Positions 24,742-34,342 of a stretch of DNA of 50,383 bases are shown here, in pieces. The first letter of the stretch is position 1. Each line of letters opens with the position of its first letter. The position numbers were made by a program, and so were the translations under genes. Origin of the DNA: Pararhodobacter sp. (GTDB lineage Bacteria > Pseudomonadota > Alphaproteobacteria > Rhodobacterales > Rhodobacteraceae). The stretch covers positions 1 through 50,383 of the forward strand of contig JAFIEK010000030.1 in the NCBI GenBank assembly GCA_020832545.1. Direction: 5' to 3'. Under the pieces are notes generated by a model. The model worked only from the letters and a program-made list of their open reading frames with translations. It did not search any database and had not been told where the DNA came from.

Positions 24742-25593
24742 ATGATCGGTTGCAAGACATTTCGCACCGCCCTTGCCGCACTGGCGCTAAGTGCCGCCGC
24801 CCTGCCGCTTCAGGCAAGCGAGCGGGTGGTGGTGATCGGCGGCGCACTGGCCGAGATCGTTCATGCGCTGGGGCAAGTTGACCGGTTGGTGGGGCGTGAC
24901 ACCACGTCCAGCTATCCGCCCGCCATTACCGAGTTGCCCGATGTCGGCTATATGCGCGCCCTCTCGCCTGAAGGGCTGCTGCGGCTGGCACCTGACCTGA
25001 TCATCGCCGATGAGGGCGCGGGCCCGCCCGAAACCATTGATCTGATGCTGCGCGCCGAAGTGCCGTTTATCCGGATCGACGCGGCCTATGACGAGGCCGG
25101 GGTTCTGGCGCGCATCCATGACGTTGCCGCGGCGCTTGAGGTTGAGGATGGCGGCGAAGCGCTGGCCACTGACGTGGCCGCGCGGTTTGACGCGCTGACT
25201 GAGGCGCGCGACGCCATCGACACACCGCTCAGCGCCATGTTCATCCTCTCGGCGCAGGGCGGGCGGATCATGGCCTCGGGCGCGAACACCGCGGCGTCGG
25301 GCATTCTGGCGCTGGCCGGGGTTGAAAACGCGGTCACCGGCTTTGAGGGGTATCGCCTGCTAACCGACGAGGCCGTGGCCGCCGCCGCCCCCGACGCCAT
25401 CATCATGATGGACCGTGACGGCGACCACGCGCTGAGCGACACGCAGATCATCGCCCACCCTGCGCTGGGGATCACCCCTGCCGGGCAGGCGATGCGCGTG
25501 GTGCGGATGGACGGGCTGTTCCTGCTGGGCTTCGGCCCGCGCACCCCCGATGCCGCGCTGGCCCTGATGGATGCGCTCAAGGGCGGGAATTGA
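24742..25593 (+). CDS. hmuT: Heme ABC transporter substrate-binding protein HmuT
   Basis: Periplasmic heme-binding protein, 283 residues, of the helical-backbone (class III) binding-protein type. Signal peptide about residues 1-27 (to LPLQA), mature start SERVVVIGGALAEIVHALG. The motif DVGYMRALSPEGLL carries the tyrosine that in related proteins (ShuT, PhuT) coordinates heme iron. It hands heme to the HmuU permease. It starts 3 bases after hmuS and ends 4 bases before hmuU. Confidence 0.94.
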   Translation: MIGCKTFRTALAALALSAAALPLQASERVVVIGGALAEIVHALGQVDRLVGRDTTSSYPPAITELPDVGYMRALSPEGLLRLAPDLIIADEGAGPPETIDLMLRAEVPFIRIDAAYDEAGVLARIHDVAAALEVEDGGEALATDVAARFDALTEARDAIDTPLSAMFILSAQGGRIMASGANTAASGILALAGVENAVTGFEGYRLLTDEAVAAAAPDAIIMMDRDGDHALSDTQIIAHPALGITPAGQAMRVVRMDGLFLLGFGPRTPDAALALMDALKGGN

Positions 25594-25597
25594 GGCG

Positions 25598-26668
25598 ATG
25601 TTGGCGGAAAGCATACGCGTTCAGCCAGCAGCGGGCGACCGGTCCGTCCGGGCGCGGCAGGTTCTGGTGCTGCTGTCGCTCATGCTGGGCGCTGTATCCA
25701 TCGCCAGCATGACGGTGGGTGCCTCGGGCGTGGCGCTGTTCCCGGCGCTGGGGCGCGCGCTGAGCGGCGAGGCGCTGGCACTGCAAGAGCGCGTGGTTTT
25801 GCTGGATATCCGCCTGCCCCGTCTTCTGACCGGCATTCTGGTGGGCGCCGCGCTGGCGGTGTCAGGCGCGGTCATGCAAGGCCTCTTTCGCAACCCGCTG
25901 GCCGACCCCGGCATCGTCGGCGTGGGCGCGGGTGCGGGCTTGGGCGCGGTGCTGGCGATTGTGCTGGGCGCGATGCTGCCTGCGTCCCTCGCCGCGATCA
26001 CCGGGCCGCATCTGGTGCCGATTGCCGCCTTTCTGGGCGGCTGGGGCAGCACGCTGGTGCTGTACCGGGTTTCAACCCGTCAGGGGCGCACCTCGGTCGC
26101 CACGATGTTGCTGGCGGGTATCGCAATGGGCGCGCTGGCCGGCGCGCTGACCGGGCTGATGGTCTATATCGCCGATGACCAGCAGCTGCGTGACCTGACG
26201 TTCTGGGGCCTCGGATCGCTTGCCGGGGCCAGTTGGACCAAGATCGCTGCCAGCGCCCCCATCATCCTTCTGGCGCTGATCGCTGCCCCTGCACTGGCAC
26301 GCGCCTTGAATGCTTTCACCCTGGGCGAGGCCGCGGCCGCGCATCTGGGTATTCCGGTGCAGCGCATGAAGAACATCGCCATCCTGACGGTCGCCGGGGC
26401 GACGGGTGCGGCGGTGGCGATCTCGGGCGGGATCGGGTTTATCGGCATCGTCGTACCGCATCTCTTGCGCCTCGCCATGGGGCCGGACCATCGCTACCTG
26501 TTACCCGCCGCCGCCCTGCTGGGGGCCACGCTTCTGCTGGGCGCCGATATGATCGCGCGGGTGATCGTTGCCCCGGCAGAGCTGCCTATCGGCATCGTCA
26601 CCGCCGTTCTGGGCGCGCCGGTGTTCCTGTGGATCTTGCTGAAACGCCGTGGACTGGTGGATATGTAA
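25598..26668 (+). CDS. hmuU: Heme ABC transporter permease HmuU
   Basis: Inner-membrane permease of the FecCD family, 356 residues with about ten hydrophobic helices. Typical signatures are LLDIRLPRLLTGILVGAALAVSGAVMQGLFRNPLADPGIVG, FWGLGSLAGASW, and the cytoplasmic loop and following GGIGFIGIVVPHLLRLAMGPDHRYLLP. ATG 25598 was chosen because it follows the hmuT stop by 4 bases; the frame extends nine codons further upstream into hmuT without a better start. hmuV begins 1 base after its stop. Confidence 0.93.
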   Translation: MLAESIRVQPAAGDRSVRARQVLVLLSLMLGAVSIASMTVGASGVALFPALGRALSGEALALQERVVLLDIRLPRLLTGILVGAALAVSGAVMQGLFRNPLADPGIVGVGAGAGLGAVLAIVLGAMLPASLAAITGPHLVPIAAFLGGWGSTLVLYRVSTRQGRTSVATMLLAGIAMGALAGALTGLMVYIADDQQLRDLTFWGLGSLAGASWTKIAASAPIILLALIAAPALARALNAFTLGEAAAAHLGIPVQRMKNIAILTVAGATGAAVAISGGIGFIGIVVPHLLRLAMGPDHRYLLPAAALLGATLLLGADMIARVIVAPAELPIGIVTAVLGAPVFLWILLKRRGLVDM

Positions 26669-26669
26669 C

Positions 26670-27452
26670 ATGCTGGATGCCCATAACATTACCGTCGAGC
26701 TGGGCCGCAAACGTATCCTGCACGGCGTTGATTTCACCGCCCGCCCCGGCGAGTTGACGGCGATTGTCGGCCATAACGGATCGGGCAAGACAACCCTTCT
26801 GCGCGCCATGACCGGCGAGATCCCCTATCGCGGGCGCATCATGCTGGATGGCGATGATCTGCGCGCCCTGCCCCCCGCCCTGCTGGCCGAACGCCGCGCG
26901 GTACTGGCGCAGGCCACCACGCTGGCCTTTCCCTTCACCGTGCACGAGGTTGTACGACTGGGCCTGACGGGGCAAAGCGCGCTGTTGCCGGGGGCGGAAA
27001 CCCTGCCTGAGCGCGCGCTGCACCGCGTCGGGCTTGAGGGTTTTGGCGGGCGCTTCGTTCAGGAACTCTCGGGCGGCGAGCAACAGCGCGTGCATCTGGC
27101 GCGTGTGCTGGTGCAGGTCTGGCAGCCGGTGACCGACGGGCAGGCGCGCTGGCTGTTTCTGGATGAGCCCGTCGCCAGCCTTGATATCGGGCATCAGTTG
27201 CAAGTGATGCGCCTTGCCGCCGATTTTGCCCGCGCGGGCGGGGGCGTGATTGCCGTTATGCATGACCTGAACCTGACGGCGATGTTCGCACAATCGGTCA
27301 CGCTGATGATGGGCGGGCAAGTGCTGGCCGCAGGGCCGGTCAGTCAGGTCTTTACCAGTGCCACGCTCAGCGCTGCCTATGATTGCGATCTGAAAGTCAG
27401 CACCCCGCCGCCCGGCGGCGGGGTCTTTCTGCTGCCGCAGGCCGTTGCCTGA
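26670..27452 (+). CDS. hmuV: Heme ABC transporter ATP-binding protein HmuV
   Basis: The ATPase of the heme importer, 260 residues. Walker A GHNGSGKTT, Q-loop (LAQATTLAFPFTVHEVVRLG), signature LSGGEQQRVHLARVL, Walker B WLFLDEPVASLD and H-loop AVMHDLNLTAMFAQ are all intact. ATG 26670 directly after the hmuU stop gives the normal N-terminus (MLDAHNITVELGRKRIL). A homodimer should drive HmuU. Confidence 0.94.
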   Translation: MLDAHNITVELGRKRILHGVDFTARPGELTAIVGHNGSGKTTLLRAMTGEIPYRGRIMLDGDDLRALPPALLAERRAVLAQATTLAFPFTVHEVVRLGLTGQSALLPGAETLPERALHRVGLEGFGGRFVQELSGGEQQRVHLARVLVQVWQPVTDGQARWLFLDEPVASLDIGHQLQVMRLAADFARAGGGVIAVMHDLNLTAMFAQSVTLMMGGQVLAAGPVSQVFTSATLSAAYDCDLKVSTPPPGGGVFLLPQAVA

Positions 27453-27524
27453 GCCAGCTTTCACCAGAAAACGGATGCCAGCGGTTCAGCCAGCCCCGAT
27501 ACAAACAGACGAATAGGGGACCAC

Positions 27525-29630
27525 ATGACAGAACCGACACGGCGCGCAAGCGCACTTTCCGGCCGGACCTTTTCCGGGCTTGCCATTTCCGGCCTTGCAC
27601 TGGCCGCGCTGACCGCCTCCACCGCACCGGGCTTCGCACAGACCGCACCAGTGCCCGAAGGCGGCGCCTTTACCGCACTGGGCCGCATCATCCTTGGCGC
27701 GGGGCGCGCGCGCGTAGCCATCGACACGCCGCAGGCCGTGACCGCGCTGGAGGACGAAGACCTTGACCGCGAACAGGCGGGCGTGCCGGGTGATTTCCTG
27801 CGCACGGTGCCGGGGGCTACGGGCTATGGCGGCGGACGTATGAGCGGGCAGTTCTTCAACCTGCGCGGTGTCGGCACCGGCTCGTCCTCGGATGAAAACC
27901 GCATCATCGTCTCCATCGACGGCGTGCCGAAATATTCCGAGCAATACCGCATGGGCTCGTTCTTTGGCGAGCCGGAGTTGTTTCGCCGGGTCGAGGTACT
28001 GCGCGGTCCGGGCTCGTCGATCCTCTATGGGTCGGGTGCGATCGGCGGCGTGGTCGCGTTTGAAACCCGCGATGCCGGGGATTTTCTGGGGTTGGACGCG
28101 CGCACCGCGCTGCGCCTGCGCGCGGGCTACAACAGTAATGGCGGCGGTTATCTGGGCTCTGCCATTTTGGCGCATCGATTCTCGGACCGGTTCGAGGTGC
28201 TGGGCGCATTGACCTACCGCCGCGACGGCGATTACCGCGCAGGCGGCGGCGCGGTGGTCGAGGGCTCGGGGATGGACGCGCATTCTGGGTTGCTCAGCGC
28301 GACATGGCGGCCCATGGATGACAGCGACCAGCGGTTGCGCTTTTCCTTCACCCGCTGGCACAGCGATCAGGAAGACGCCAATTACGCCGCCGATATCGTA
28401 GCCCCGGTCTTTGGCGAAATCGACCGGACCATCACCGACGACACCGCCCAGATAACCTGGGAAAACCCCGCGCATCACACCCCCTGGCTGGATGCCCGCG
28501 TGCAACTGTCGGTCTCGGATACCGAGGTCGATCAGCGCAACAGCACCGCGCAGATCCCCAGCGACCTGTTCCGCGACAGCACCTATGGCTATCGCACTGT
28601 CTCGCTCAATGCGCGCAACACCATCACCGCGCAGGGGCAGAACTGGGACAACCACCTGACCTTCGGCGTTCAGGCCTCGCGCCAGGAGCGTACGCACCGC
28701 GCTGGCGGCAATCCGCGCATGACCCATCCGGAAGGCACCAGCCGCCGTTATGGCCTCTTTGCGCAGAACGAGCTGATCTTTGACCAGCGGCTGACCCTCA
28801 TCGGCGGTCTGCGATTTGACCGCTCGGCACTGACCCCCACATCCGGCGTGCCCGCCCCGTTCCTGCAAACCGTCACCCATCAGGGCACCGCCGGTTCGGC
28901 GTCTGTTCATTACCGGCTCAATGACAACTGGGCGGTCTTTGGCTCGCTGGCACGCACCGTGCGCCTGCCCTCGCTGGATGAGGTCTTCGAGAGCGGGTTT
29001 CAGGGCGGCACCACCTCGCTGGGTCTGCGCCCGGAAACGGCGGTCACCCGCGAAATCGGCCTGTCCTATTCGGTCGCCGGACTGGTGAGCGGCAGCGACT
29101 CGCTCGATATCAAGCTGACGGGGTATGACAACCGCTTCCGCGACCGGATCGAGCGGATCATGGTGCCCGGCCAGCCCTCGTTCGGCAACATCGCCCGGGC
29201 GCGCATCCGGGGGGTGGAACTGGAAGCCGCCTATGACAGCGACACCGCCTTCGCGCGGCTGGCGCTGAGCGCGATGGCGGGTACCAATACCGACACCGGC
29301 GCGCGGCTGGATTCGATCCCGGCGCATGAACTGGTGGCCGAATATGGCCGCCGCTTCAACAACCACGGGCTGGAAGCAGGCTGGCGCGGCACCTTCGCGC
29401 GCGGCGCCACCCGCGCCAATGGCGACCGGTTCGCGGGCTATGGCCTGCATGACCTGTTTCTGGCCTGGACCCCGGATCGCGGTGCGCTGGCCGGTGCCAC
29501 ATTGCAGATCTCGGTCAACAACGTGTTCGACCGTCAGTATCGCAACATCCTCGACGGCACGCTGGCCACCGCCGAGCCGCGGCGCGGACGTGACCTGCGC
29601 ATCACCCTGGGCCGCAGCTTCCACTGGTAA
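27525..29630 (+). CDS. TonB-dependent heme/hemoglobin receptor
   Basis: Outer-membrane beta-barrel receptor of 701 residues. Signal peptide about 1-39 (ending PGFAQ), a likely TonB box near 54-59 (RIILGA), a plug domain (about 70-195) with FFNLRGVGT, IVSIDGVPK and RRVEVLRGPGSSILYGSGAIGGVV, and a 22-strand barrel ending in the aromatic FHW typical of outer-membrane proteins. Heme receptors usually have an NPNL/FRAP region in the barrel; here the corresponding place reads GLRPETAVTREIGL. It follows hmuV by 72 bases and is presumably TonB-energised by the divergent unit. The ligand, heme or hemoglobin, is inferred from context. Confidence 0.9.
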   Translation: MTEPTRRASALSGRTFSGLAISGLALAALTASTAPGFAQTAPVPEGGAFTALGRIILGAGRARVAIDTPQAVTALEDEDLDREQAGVPGDFLRTVPGATGYGGGRMSGQFFNLRGVGTGSSSDENRIIVSIDGVPKYSEQYRMGSFFGEPELFRRVEVLRGPGSSILYGSGAIGGVVAFETRDAGDFLGLDARTALRLRAGYNSNGGGYLGSAILAHRFSDRFEVLGALTYRRDGDYRAGGGAVVEGSGMDAHSGLLSATWRPMDDSDQRLRFSFTRWHSDQEDANYAADIVAPVFGEIDRTITDDTAQITWENPAHHTPWLDARVQLSVSDTEVDQRNSTAQIPSDLFRDSTYGYRTVSLNARNTITAQGQNWDNHLTFGVQASRQERTHRAGGNPRMTHPEGTSRRYGLFAQNELIFDQRLTLIGGLRFDRSALTPTSGVPAPFLQTVTHQGTAGSASVHYRLNDNWAVFGSLARTVRLPSLDEVFESGFQGGTTSLGLRPETAVTREIGLSYSVAGLVSGSDSLDIKLTGYDNRFRDRIERIMVPGQPSFGNIARARIRGVELEAAYDSDTAFARLALSAMAGTNTDTGARLDSIPAHELVAEYGRRFNNHGLEAGWRGTFARGATRANGDRFAGYGLHDLFLAWTPDRGALAGATLQISVNNVFDRQYRNILDGTLATAEPRRGRDLRITLGRSFHW

Positions 29631-29667
29631 CGCACCCGCCCCCCTCAGAACCCTGCCCGAAATCGCC

Positions 29668-29758
29668 CCTCATCTATTCAGAAATATCCTCCGGGGGTGA
29701 ATTGACCGCAGGTCAAGAGGGGGGTCGACCCCCTCCCCTTTCTTGCACCCCGGCAAGC
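29668..29758 (+). repeat. Dispersed hairpin repeat with terminator
   Basis: Reads TCATCTATTCAGAAATATCC, CGGGGGTGAATTGACCGCAGGTCAA and the perfect palindrome GAGGGGGGTCGACCCCCTC, then CCCTTTCTT. It fits the same family as the copy at 15716-15790 and probably terminates the heme operon. Confidence 0.75.
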
Positions 29759-29765
29759 CCCGCGC

Positions 29766-30926
29766 TCAGTAAGACCGGGGCAACCCCAACACATGCTCAG
29801 CCAGATACGACAGGATCAGATTGGTCGAGATCGGCGCCACCTGATAAAGCCGGGTTTCGCGGAACTTGCGCTCGATGTCGTATTCCTCGGCGAAACCGAA
29901 CCCGCCGTGGGTCTGGATACAGGCATTGGCCGCCTCAAACGCCGCATCGGCGGCCAGCATCTTGGCCATATTGGCCTCGGCGCCGGGATTGGCGCCGCTC
30001 TCGTAAAGCCGGATCGCCTCGCGCACCATCAACTCTGCGGCGCGCATGTTGGCATAGGCTTTGGCGAGCGGAAACTGCACGCCCTGATTTTGCCCGATCG
30101 GTCGGCCAAAGACCACGCGCTCACGCGCATAGCCCACCGCCTTGTCTAGAAACCACTTCGCATCGCCCACGCATTCGGCGGCGATCAGGATGCGCTCGGC
30201 ATTCATCCCTGACAGGATATAGCGAAAGCCCCTGCCCTCTTCGCCGATCAGGTTCTCGGCGGGTACGCGCAGGTTGTCGAAGAACACCTCGGTCGTGGCA
30301 TGGTTCATCATCGTACGGATCGGGCGGATGGTCAGCCCGTTTCCCCGTGCCGCGCGCATGTCCACCAGAAGCACCGACAGCCCGGCGGTGCGCTTCATCC
30401 CCTCAGCCATTGGCGTCGTGCGCGCCAGCAGCAACATCAGGTCGGAATGCTCGGCGCGGCTGGTCCAGATCTTCTGACCATTGACGATGAAATGATCCCC
30501 CTCGCGCCGGGCGGTGGTTTTCAGCGCGGCGGTATCGGTCCCACTTCCCGGCTCGGTCACGCCGAAGGCCTGCAACCGCAGCCGCCCGGCGGCGATCTCG
30601 GGCAGGTAGCGGCGTTTCTGCTCGTCAGAGCCGTGGCGCAGCAGCGTGCCCATCGTATACATCTGCGCATGGCAAGCGCCGCCATTACAACCTGCGCGCT
30701 GCATTTCTTCCAGCACCGCTGCTGCCGCCGACAGGGGCAACCCGGCCCCGCCGTAGTCTTCAGGGATCAGGACCGACAGCCAGCCCGCCTCGGTCAGCGC
30801 ATCGACGAACGCGCCGGGATAGGCCATGTCGCGGTCAAGCGCGCGCCAGTAACTGCCCGGAAACCGTGCGCAGAGCTTGGCCACCGCCTCGCGGATTTCA
30901 GGATAGGTTTCAACGCTGTCCGACAT
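29766..30926 (-). CDS. Acyl-CoA dehydrogenase family protein
   Basis: FAD enzyme of 386 residues that would oxidise an acyl-CoA to an enoyl-CoA. It has the three-domain acyl-CoA dehydrogenase pattern: N-terminal helices, FGVTEPGSGTDTAALK (FAD-binding) near 121-136, GQKIWTSRAEHSDLMLLLART and the C-terminal QTHGGFGFAEEYDIERKFRETRLYQ. The MCAD-type catalytic Glu near the C-terminus (YEGT) is not present (QVAPISTN), but Glu244 in SGMNAERILIA lies where isovaleryl- and long-chain enzymes have theirs. Start: ATG 30926 with GGAGGG upstream; the longer open frame has no such site. Substrate unknown. No operon partners. Confidence 0.88.
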   Translation of the reverse strand: MSDSVETYPEIREAVAKLCARFPGSYWRALDRDMAYPGAFVDALTEAGWLSVLIPEDYGGAGLPLSAAAAVLEEMQRAGCNGGACHAQMYTMGTLLRHGSDEQKRRYLPEIAAGRLRLQAFGVTEPGSGTDTAALKTTARREGDHFIVNGQKIWTSRAEHSDLMLLLARTTPMAEGMKRTAGLSVLLVDMRAARGNGLTIRPIRTMMNHATTEVFFDNLRVPAENLIGEEGRGFRYILSGMNAERILIAAECVGDAKWFLDKAVGYARERVVFGRPIGQNQGVQFPLAKAYANMRAAELMVREAIRLYESGANPGAEANMAKMLAADAAFEAANACIQTHGGFGFAEEYDIERKFRETRLYQVAPISTNLILSYLAEHVLGLPRSY

Positions 30927-31062
30927 GCTGCCCTCCGCTTCGCTTTCCCCGTGGTAGCGGGCTTCGCCGGGCAAGGCAACGCAGGCCGGGCCGGGCTTTC
31001 CCTTGGGGCCGCCGCGTGCCATGCTTGGGCCGCGCAATGGGACAGACGGGCAGCTAAAGACA

Positions 31063-33516
31063 ATGTCAGACAATCCACAGACCACAGAACTTTCCGCCAG
31101 CGACCTGCGCCACGGGTTCGACCCGGTCGCACTGGGGTTCACCACCACCACAGAGCTGGAGCCGCTGGACCAACTGGTCGGCCAGGAGCGCGCGATGGAG
31201 GCGATCAGCCTGTCCGCCGGCATGCGAAACCGCCGCTTCAACCTTTTTGTTCATGGCCCCGAGGGCACGGGCCGTCACACCGCCGTTCTGGATATCCTGC
31301 GAACCGAGGCCGCCAAACGCCCGGCCCCGCAAGACTGGGTGTATGTGCACAATTTCGACGCGCCCGACAAACCGCGCGCGCTGGCGCTGCCGCGTGGCAT
31401 GGGGCCGAAGCTGCGTGCGGCGATGGCTGAACTGGTCGATGATCTGGCACAGGGCATTCCGGCGCTCTTTGAATCCGAGGATTATCAGTCCCGCCGCGCC
31501 GCAATCGAGGAAGAATACGGCGGGCGCAACGAAAAGGCGTTCTCTGAGTTGGCCAACCGCGCGCGGGAACGCAGCGTGGCGATCCTGCGCACGCCGATGG
31601 GCTTTGCGCTGGCGCCGATGAAAGACGGCGAAGTGCAAAAGCCCGATGTCATCGACAAACTGCCCGAGGACGAGCGCGAGGAAATCCGCACCCATGTCGC
31701 CGCCACGCAAAGCGAGTTGAGCGCGTTTCTGGAATCACTGCCGCGCATCGAAAAGGAACATCGTGCGGCGGTGGGCGCGCTGCACAAGGACATGGCCGAA
31801 CAGCTGGTCGATCTGAACCTTGCCGATCTGCGCACGGCCTTCGCCGGGATCGCGCCGCTTGAGGGCTATTTCGACGCGCTGCGCCATGACCTGATCACCA
31901 ATGCCGAACTGTTCCTCAAGGCGGGCAGCGCTGGCGGCGACGGGCCGTTTCCGATCACACCCACCCGGCTGCATGATCAACCCGCCTTTCACCGCTACGG
32001 GGTCAATGTCATGGTCTCGGCCGACCCGGATGCCAGCGAGGGCGCGCCAGTGGTGGTGGAGAGCCTGCCCTCGATGGCCAATCTGACCGGGCGGATCGAA
32101 TATCTGCAGCAGATGGGCGCATTGGTAACCGATGTCACGCTGATCCGCCCCGGCGCGCTGCACCGCGCGAATGGCGGCTTTCTGGTGCTCGATGCCGCGA
32201 AGGTACTGGCCGAACCCTTCGCATGGGACGCGCTCAAACGCTGCCTTGAGACCGGCGAGATCCGCATCATTGCTGCCGCTGAACGGATGGGCTTTGGCTC
32301 GACCACAACATTGGAGCCGGACCCGGTACCGCTGGATCTGCGCGTGGCGCTGGTGGGCGACCGGATGCTGCATATGCTGCTTGAGGCCTATGACCCCGCC
32401 TTCAGCCAGTTGTTCACGGTCAGCGCCGAGTTCGGCGACGATATCGCCCGCGATAGCGACAGCGTGGCCCTGTTTGCGCGGCTGGTGGCCGGTGTGGTGC
32501 GCGCGGAAAAGCTGCGCCCGGTCAGTGCCGACGGGGTAGCAGCCCTGATTGAGGCCGCCTCACGCGAGGCCGATGACCGCACCAAACTGTCGCTGGTGCT
32601 CAGCCGGATCTGGGACATTCTGCGCGAAGCCGACCACCACGCAGGCGGAACCGGCGACGATACGGTCAGCCGCACCCATGTCACTGCGGCGCAGGACGCC
32701 GCGCGCCGCCGTCATGGCCGGGTGCCTGAACGCATGCAGGAAAACATCCGGCGCGGCACGCTGATGATCGCCACCCGCGGCTCAGAGGTCGGGCAGATCA
32801 ACGCGCTGACCGTGGCGGACCTTGGCGCAGTGCGCTTTGGCTGGCCCACTCGGATCACAGCGCGGGTGCGACTAGGTGCGGGCGAGGTGGTGGATATCGA
32901 ACGCGCGGTCAAACTGGGCGGGCCGATCCATTCCAAGGGCGTGATGATCCTGTCCAGCTACCTGTCCAGCCACTACTTGCCGGAAACGCCACTCTCGCTC
33001 TGGGCGTCGTTGGTGTTCGAGCAAAGCTATGGCGGGGTGGACGGCGACTCGGCCTCGGTGGCGGAACTCTGCGCGATCCTCTCGGCGCTGGCAGGCGTGC
33101 CCCTGTCACAAAGCTTCGCGCTCACCGGCTCTATCAACCAGATGGGCGAGGTGCAGCCGGTGGGCGGCGTCAACGAGAAGATCGAGGGGTTTTTCGATGC
33201 CTGCGCCGCGCAGGGGCTGACCGGGCGGCAAGGGGTGATCCTGCCGCGGCGCAATGTCGACAACCTGATGCTGCGCCCGGATGTGGTGGCAGCGGTGGCC
33301 GAGGGGCGGTTTCATGTCCACGCCATCACCCATGTCGATCAGGCGCTGGAGCTGTTGACCGGCCTGCCCGCAGGTGCGCGTGCCATGAACGGTGAGTTTG
33401 CGCCGGGATCGGTCAATGGCAATGTCGAGATGCGGCTTCTGGATTTCGCCGAGGCGCGGCGCGATTATGGCCGCCCGCTCCGGTTGGACGGCAACGGGAC
33501 GCGCAGCGATGACTGA
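31063..33516 (+). CDS. LonB-like ATP-dependent protease (AAA_32/Lon_C)
   Basis: An 817-residue protease of the YcbZ/LonB-type family. An N-terminal AAA-like region has a degenerate Walker A (GPEGTGRHT, 65-73) with Arg71 in place of the usual Lys. The central part has RPGALHRANGGFLVLDAAKVLAEP, a family hallmark, and EPDPVPLDLRVALVGD. The C-terminal Lon protease domain has Ser663 (DGDSAS) and Lys706 (VNEKIEG), the expected catalytic dyad. Start ATG 31063 was chosen because it matches the conserved family N-terminus. It overlaps the next gene by 8 bases. Protein substrates unknown. Confidence 0.9.
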   Translation: MSDNPQTTELSASDLRHGFDPVALGFTTTTELEPLDQLVGQERAMEAISLSAGMRNRRFNLFVHGPEGTGRHTAVLDILRTEAAKRPAPQDWVYVHNFDAPDKPRALALPRGMGPKLRAAMAELVDDLAQGIPALFESEDYQSRRAAIEEEYGGRNEKAFSELANRARERSVAILRTPMGFALAPMKDGEVQKPDVIDKLPEDEREEIRTHVAATQSELSAFLESLPRIEKEHRAAVGALHKDMAEQLVDLNLADLRTAFAGIAPLEGYFDALRHDLITNAELFLKAGSAGGDGPFPITPTRLHDQPAFHRYGVNVMVSADPDASEGAPVVVESLPSMANLTGRIEYLQQMGALVTDVTLIRPGALHRANGGFLVLDAAKVLAEPFAWDALKRCLETGEIRIIAAAERMGFGSTTTLEPDPVPLDLRVALVGDRMLHMLLEAYDPAFSQLFTVSAEFGDDIARDSDSVALFARLVAGVVRAEKLRPVSADGVAALIEAASREADDRTKLSLVLSRIWDILREADHHAGGTGDDTVSRTHVTAAQDAARRRHGRVPERMQENIRRGTLMIATRGSEVGQINALTVADLGAVRFGWPTRITARVRLGAGEVVDIERAVKLGGPIHSKGVMILSSYLSSHYLPETPLSLWASLVFEQSYGGVDGDSASVAELCAILSALAGVPLSQSFALTGSINQMGEVQPVGGVNEKIEGFFDACAAQGLTGRQGVILPRRNVDNLMLRPDVVAAVAEGRFHVHAITHVDQALELLTGLPAGARAMNGEFAPGSVNGNVEMRLLDFAEARRDYGRPLRLDGNGTRSDD

Positions 33517-34168
33517 CCCGCCAGGCCACCGTCTGCTTATCATTGCCGGCTGCTACGCCGATGCCGCCCCGGCCATCGGACTGGCCGAGGCTCTGGCGCA
33601 GGATCTGCGCGCGGCGCTGATCGGGGTGCTGGCGCGCGAACCGGCCATCGCGGCGGCGATCGGCACCACGGCGGGGGCGCTGGTTCAGACCGCACCGCGC
33701 CTGCGACTGGCAAGCCTGGCCCTGACGCCCGAGGGGCTGTCGGCGGCCTATGCCGCCGATGCGCGCGCCTTCTCCAGCCGCCTGTCGCTGATCGCCGCCC
33801 GCGCCAGCCTGCACTGGGAATTCCGCACCGATAGCGGCGTGAGCACCGAACTGGCCTGCGCCATACGCCAGCCGGGGGATATGGTGGTGCTGGGCTATCG
33901 GCGGCTTTGGCATGCGGGCGGTCCGGTGGTGGCACTGTGCCGCGATGACGATCTGGGCACGCAGGAACTGGCCGCATCGCTGGCGCGCCGGTTGGGGCGC
34001 CGGGCCATGATGCTGCCCCTGCAAACCGCCGATCCGCTGGAGCGCATTGAGGCGATGTCGGCCACCGCGCTGATCCTCGCGCCTGAACTGGCGCGACACC
34101 CGGCGCGCCTGCGCGCACTGGCCGAAGCCGCCCGCTGCCCGGTGCTGATCGCCCCTGATGTAGGGTGA
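33509..34168 (+). CDS. Hypothetical protein coupled to LonB-like protease
   Basis: A 219-residue protein of alternating hydrophobic strands and helices (RLLIIAGCYADAAPAIGLAEALAQ, VVLGYRRLWHAGGPVVALC, ATALILAPELARHP), giving a Rossmann-like or universal-stress-like alternation, but I do not see the UspA nucleotide motif and do not assign a family. Start at ATG 33509, overlapping the protease stop by 8 bases, so translation is coupled. It is followed by a repeat element at 34170, which may terminate it. Confidence 0.7.
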   Translation: MTDPPGHRLLIIAGCYADAAPAIGLAEALAQDLRAALIGVLAREPAIAAAIGTTAGALVQTAPRLRLASLALTPEGLSAAYAADARAFSSRLSLIAARASLHWEFRTDSGVSTELACAIRQPGDMVVLGYRRLWHAGGPVVALCRDDDLGTQELAASLARRLGRRAMMLPLQTADPLERIEAMSATALILAPELARHPARLRALAEAARCPVLIAPDVG

Positions 34169-34169
34169 G

Positions 34170-34256
34170 GCATGTGAAGAAAGCAGGGGGCTGCCGCCCC
34201 CTCTTGGCCTGCGGCCAATTCACCCCCGCGCGTATTTTCGGCAAGATGAAGACGCA
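34170..34256 (-). repeat. Dispersed hairpin repeat, minus orientation
   Basis: Reverse copy of the same family: on minus it reads TTCATCTTGCCGAAAATACG, then CGGGGGTGAATTGGCCGCAGGCC and GAGGGGGCGGCAGCCCCCT followed by GCTTTCTTC. It lies between the LonB partner gene and pepN, both on plus. Confidence 0.75.
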
Positions 34257-34342
34257 TGTCGCGATCATGTCAGCGCCCACGCGGGGGGCTTGCCCTTGGG
34301 GGGCGCGGCGTGTCACCAGTCGCGCAAAGCACGAGGAATTTC

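Noticed and set aside
27486-29624. 712-codon open frame antisense to the TonB-dependent receptor
   Set aside because: It is a shadow of the real receptor gene caused by high G+C codon bias; its translation has no domain, no signal peptide and no ribosome site, while the plus-strand frame has a full TonB receptor pattern.
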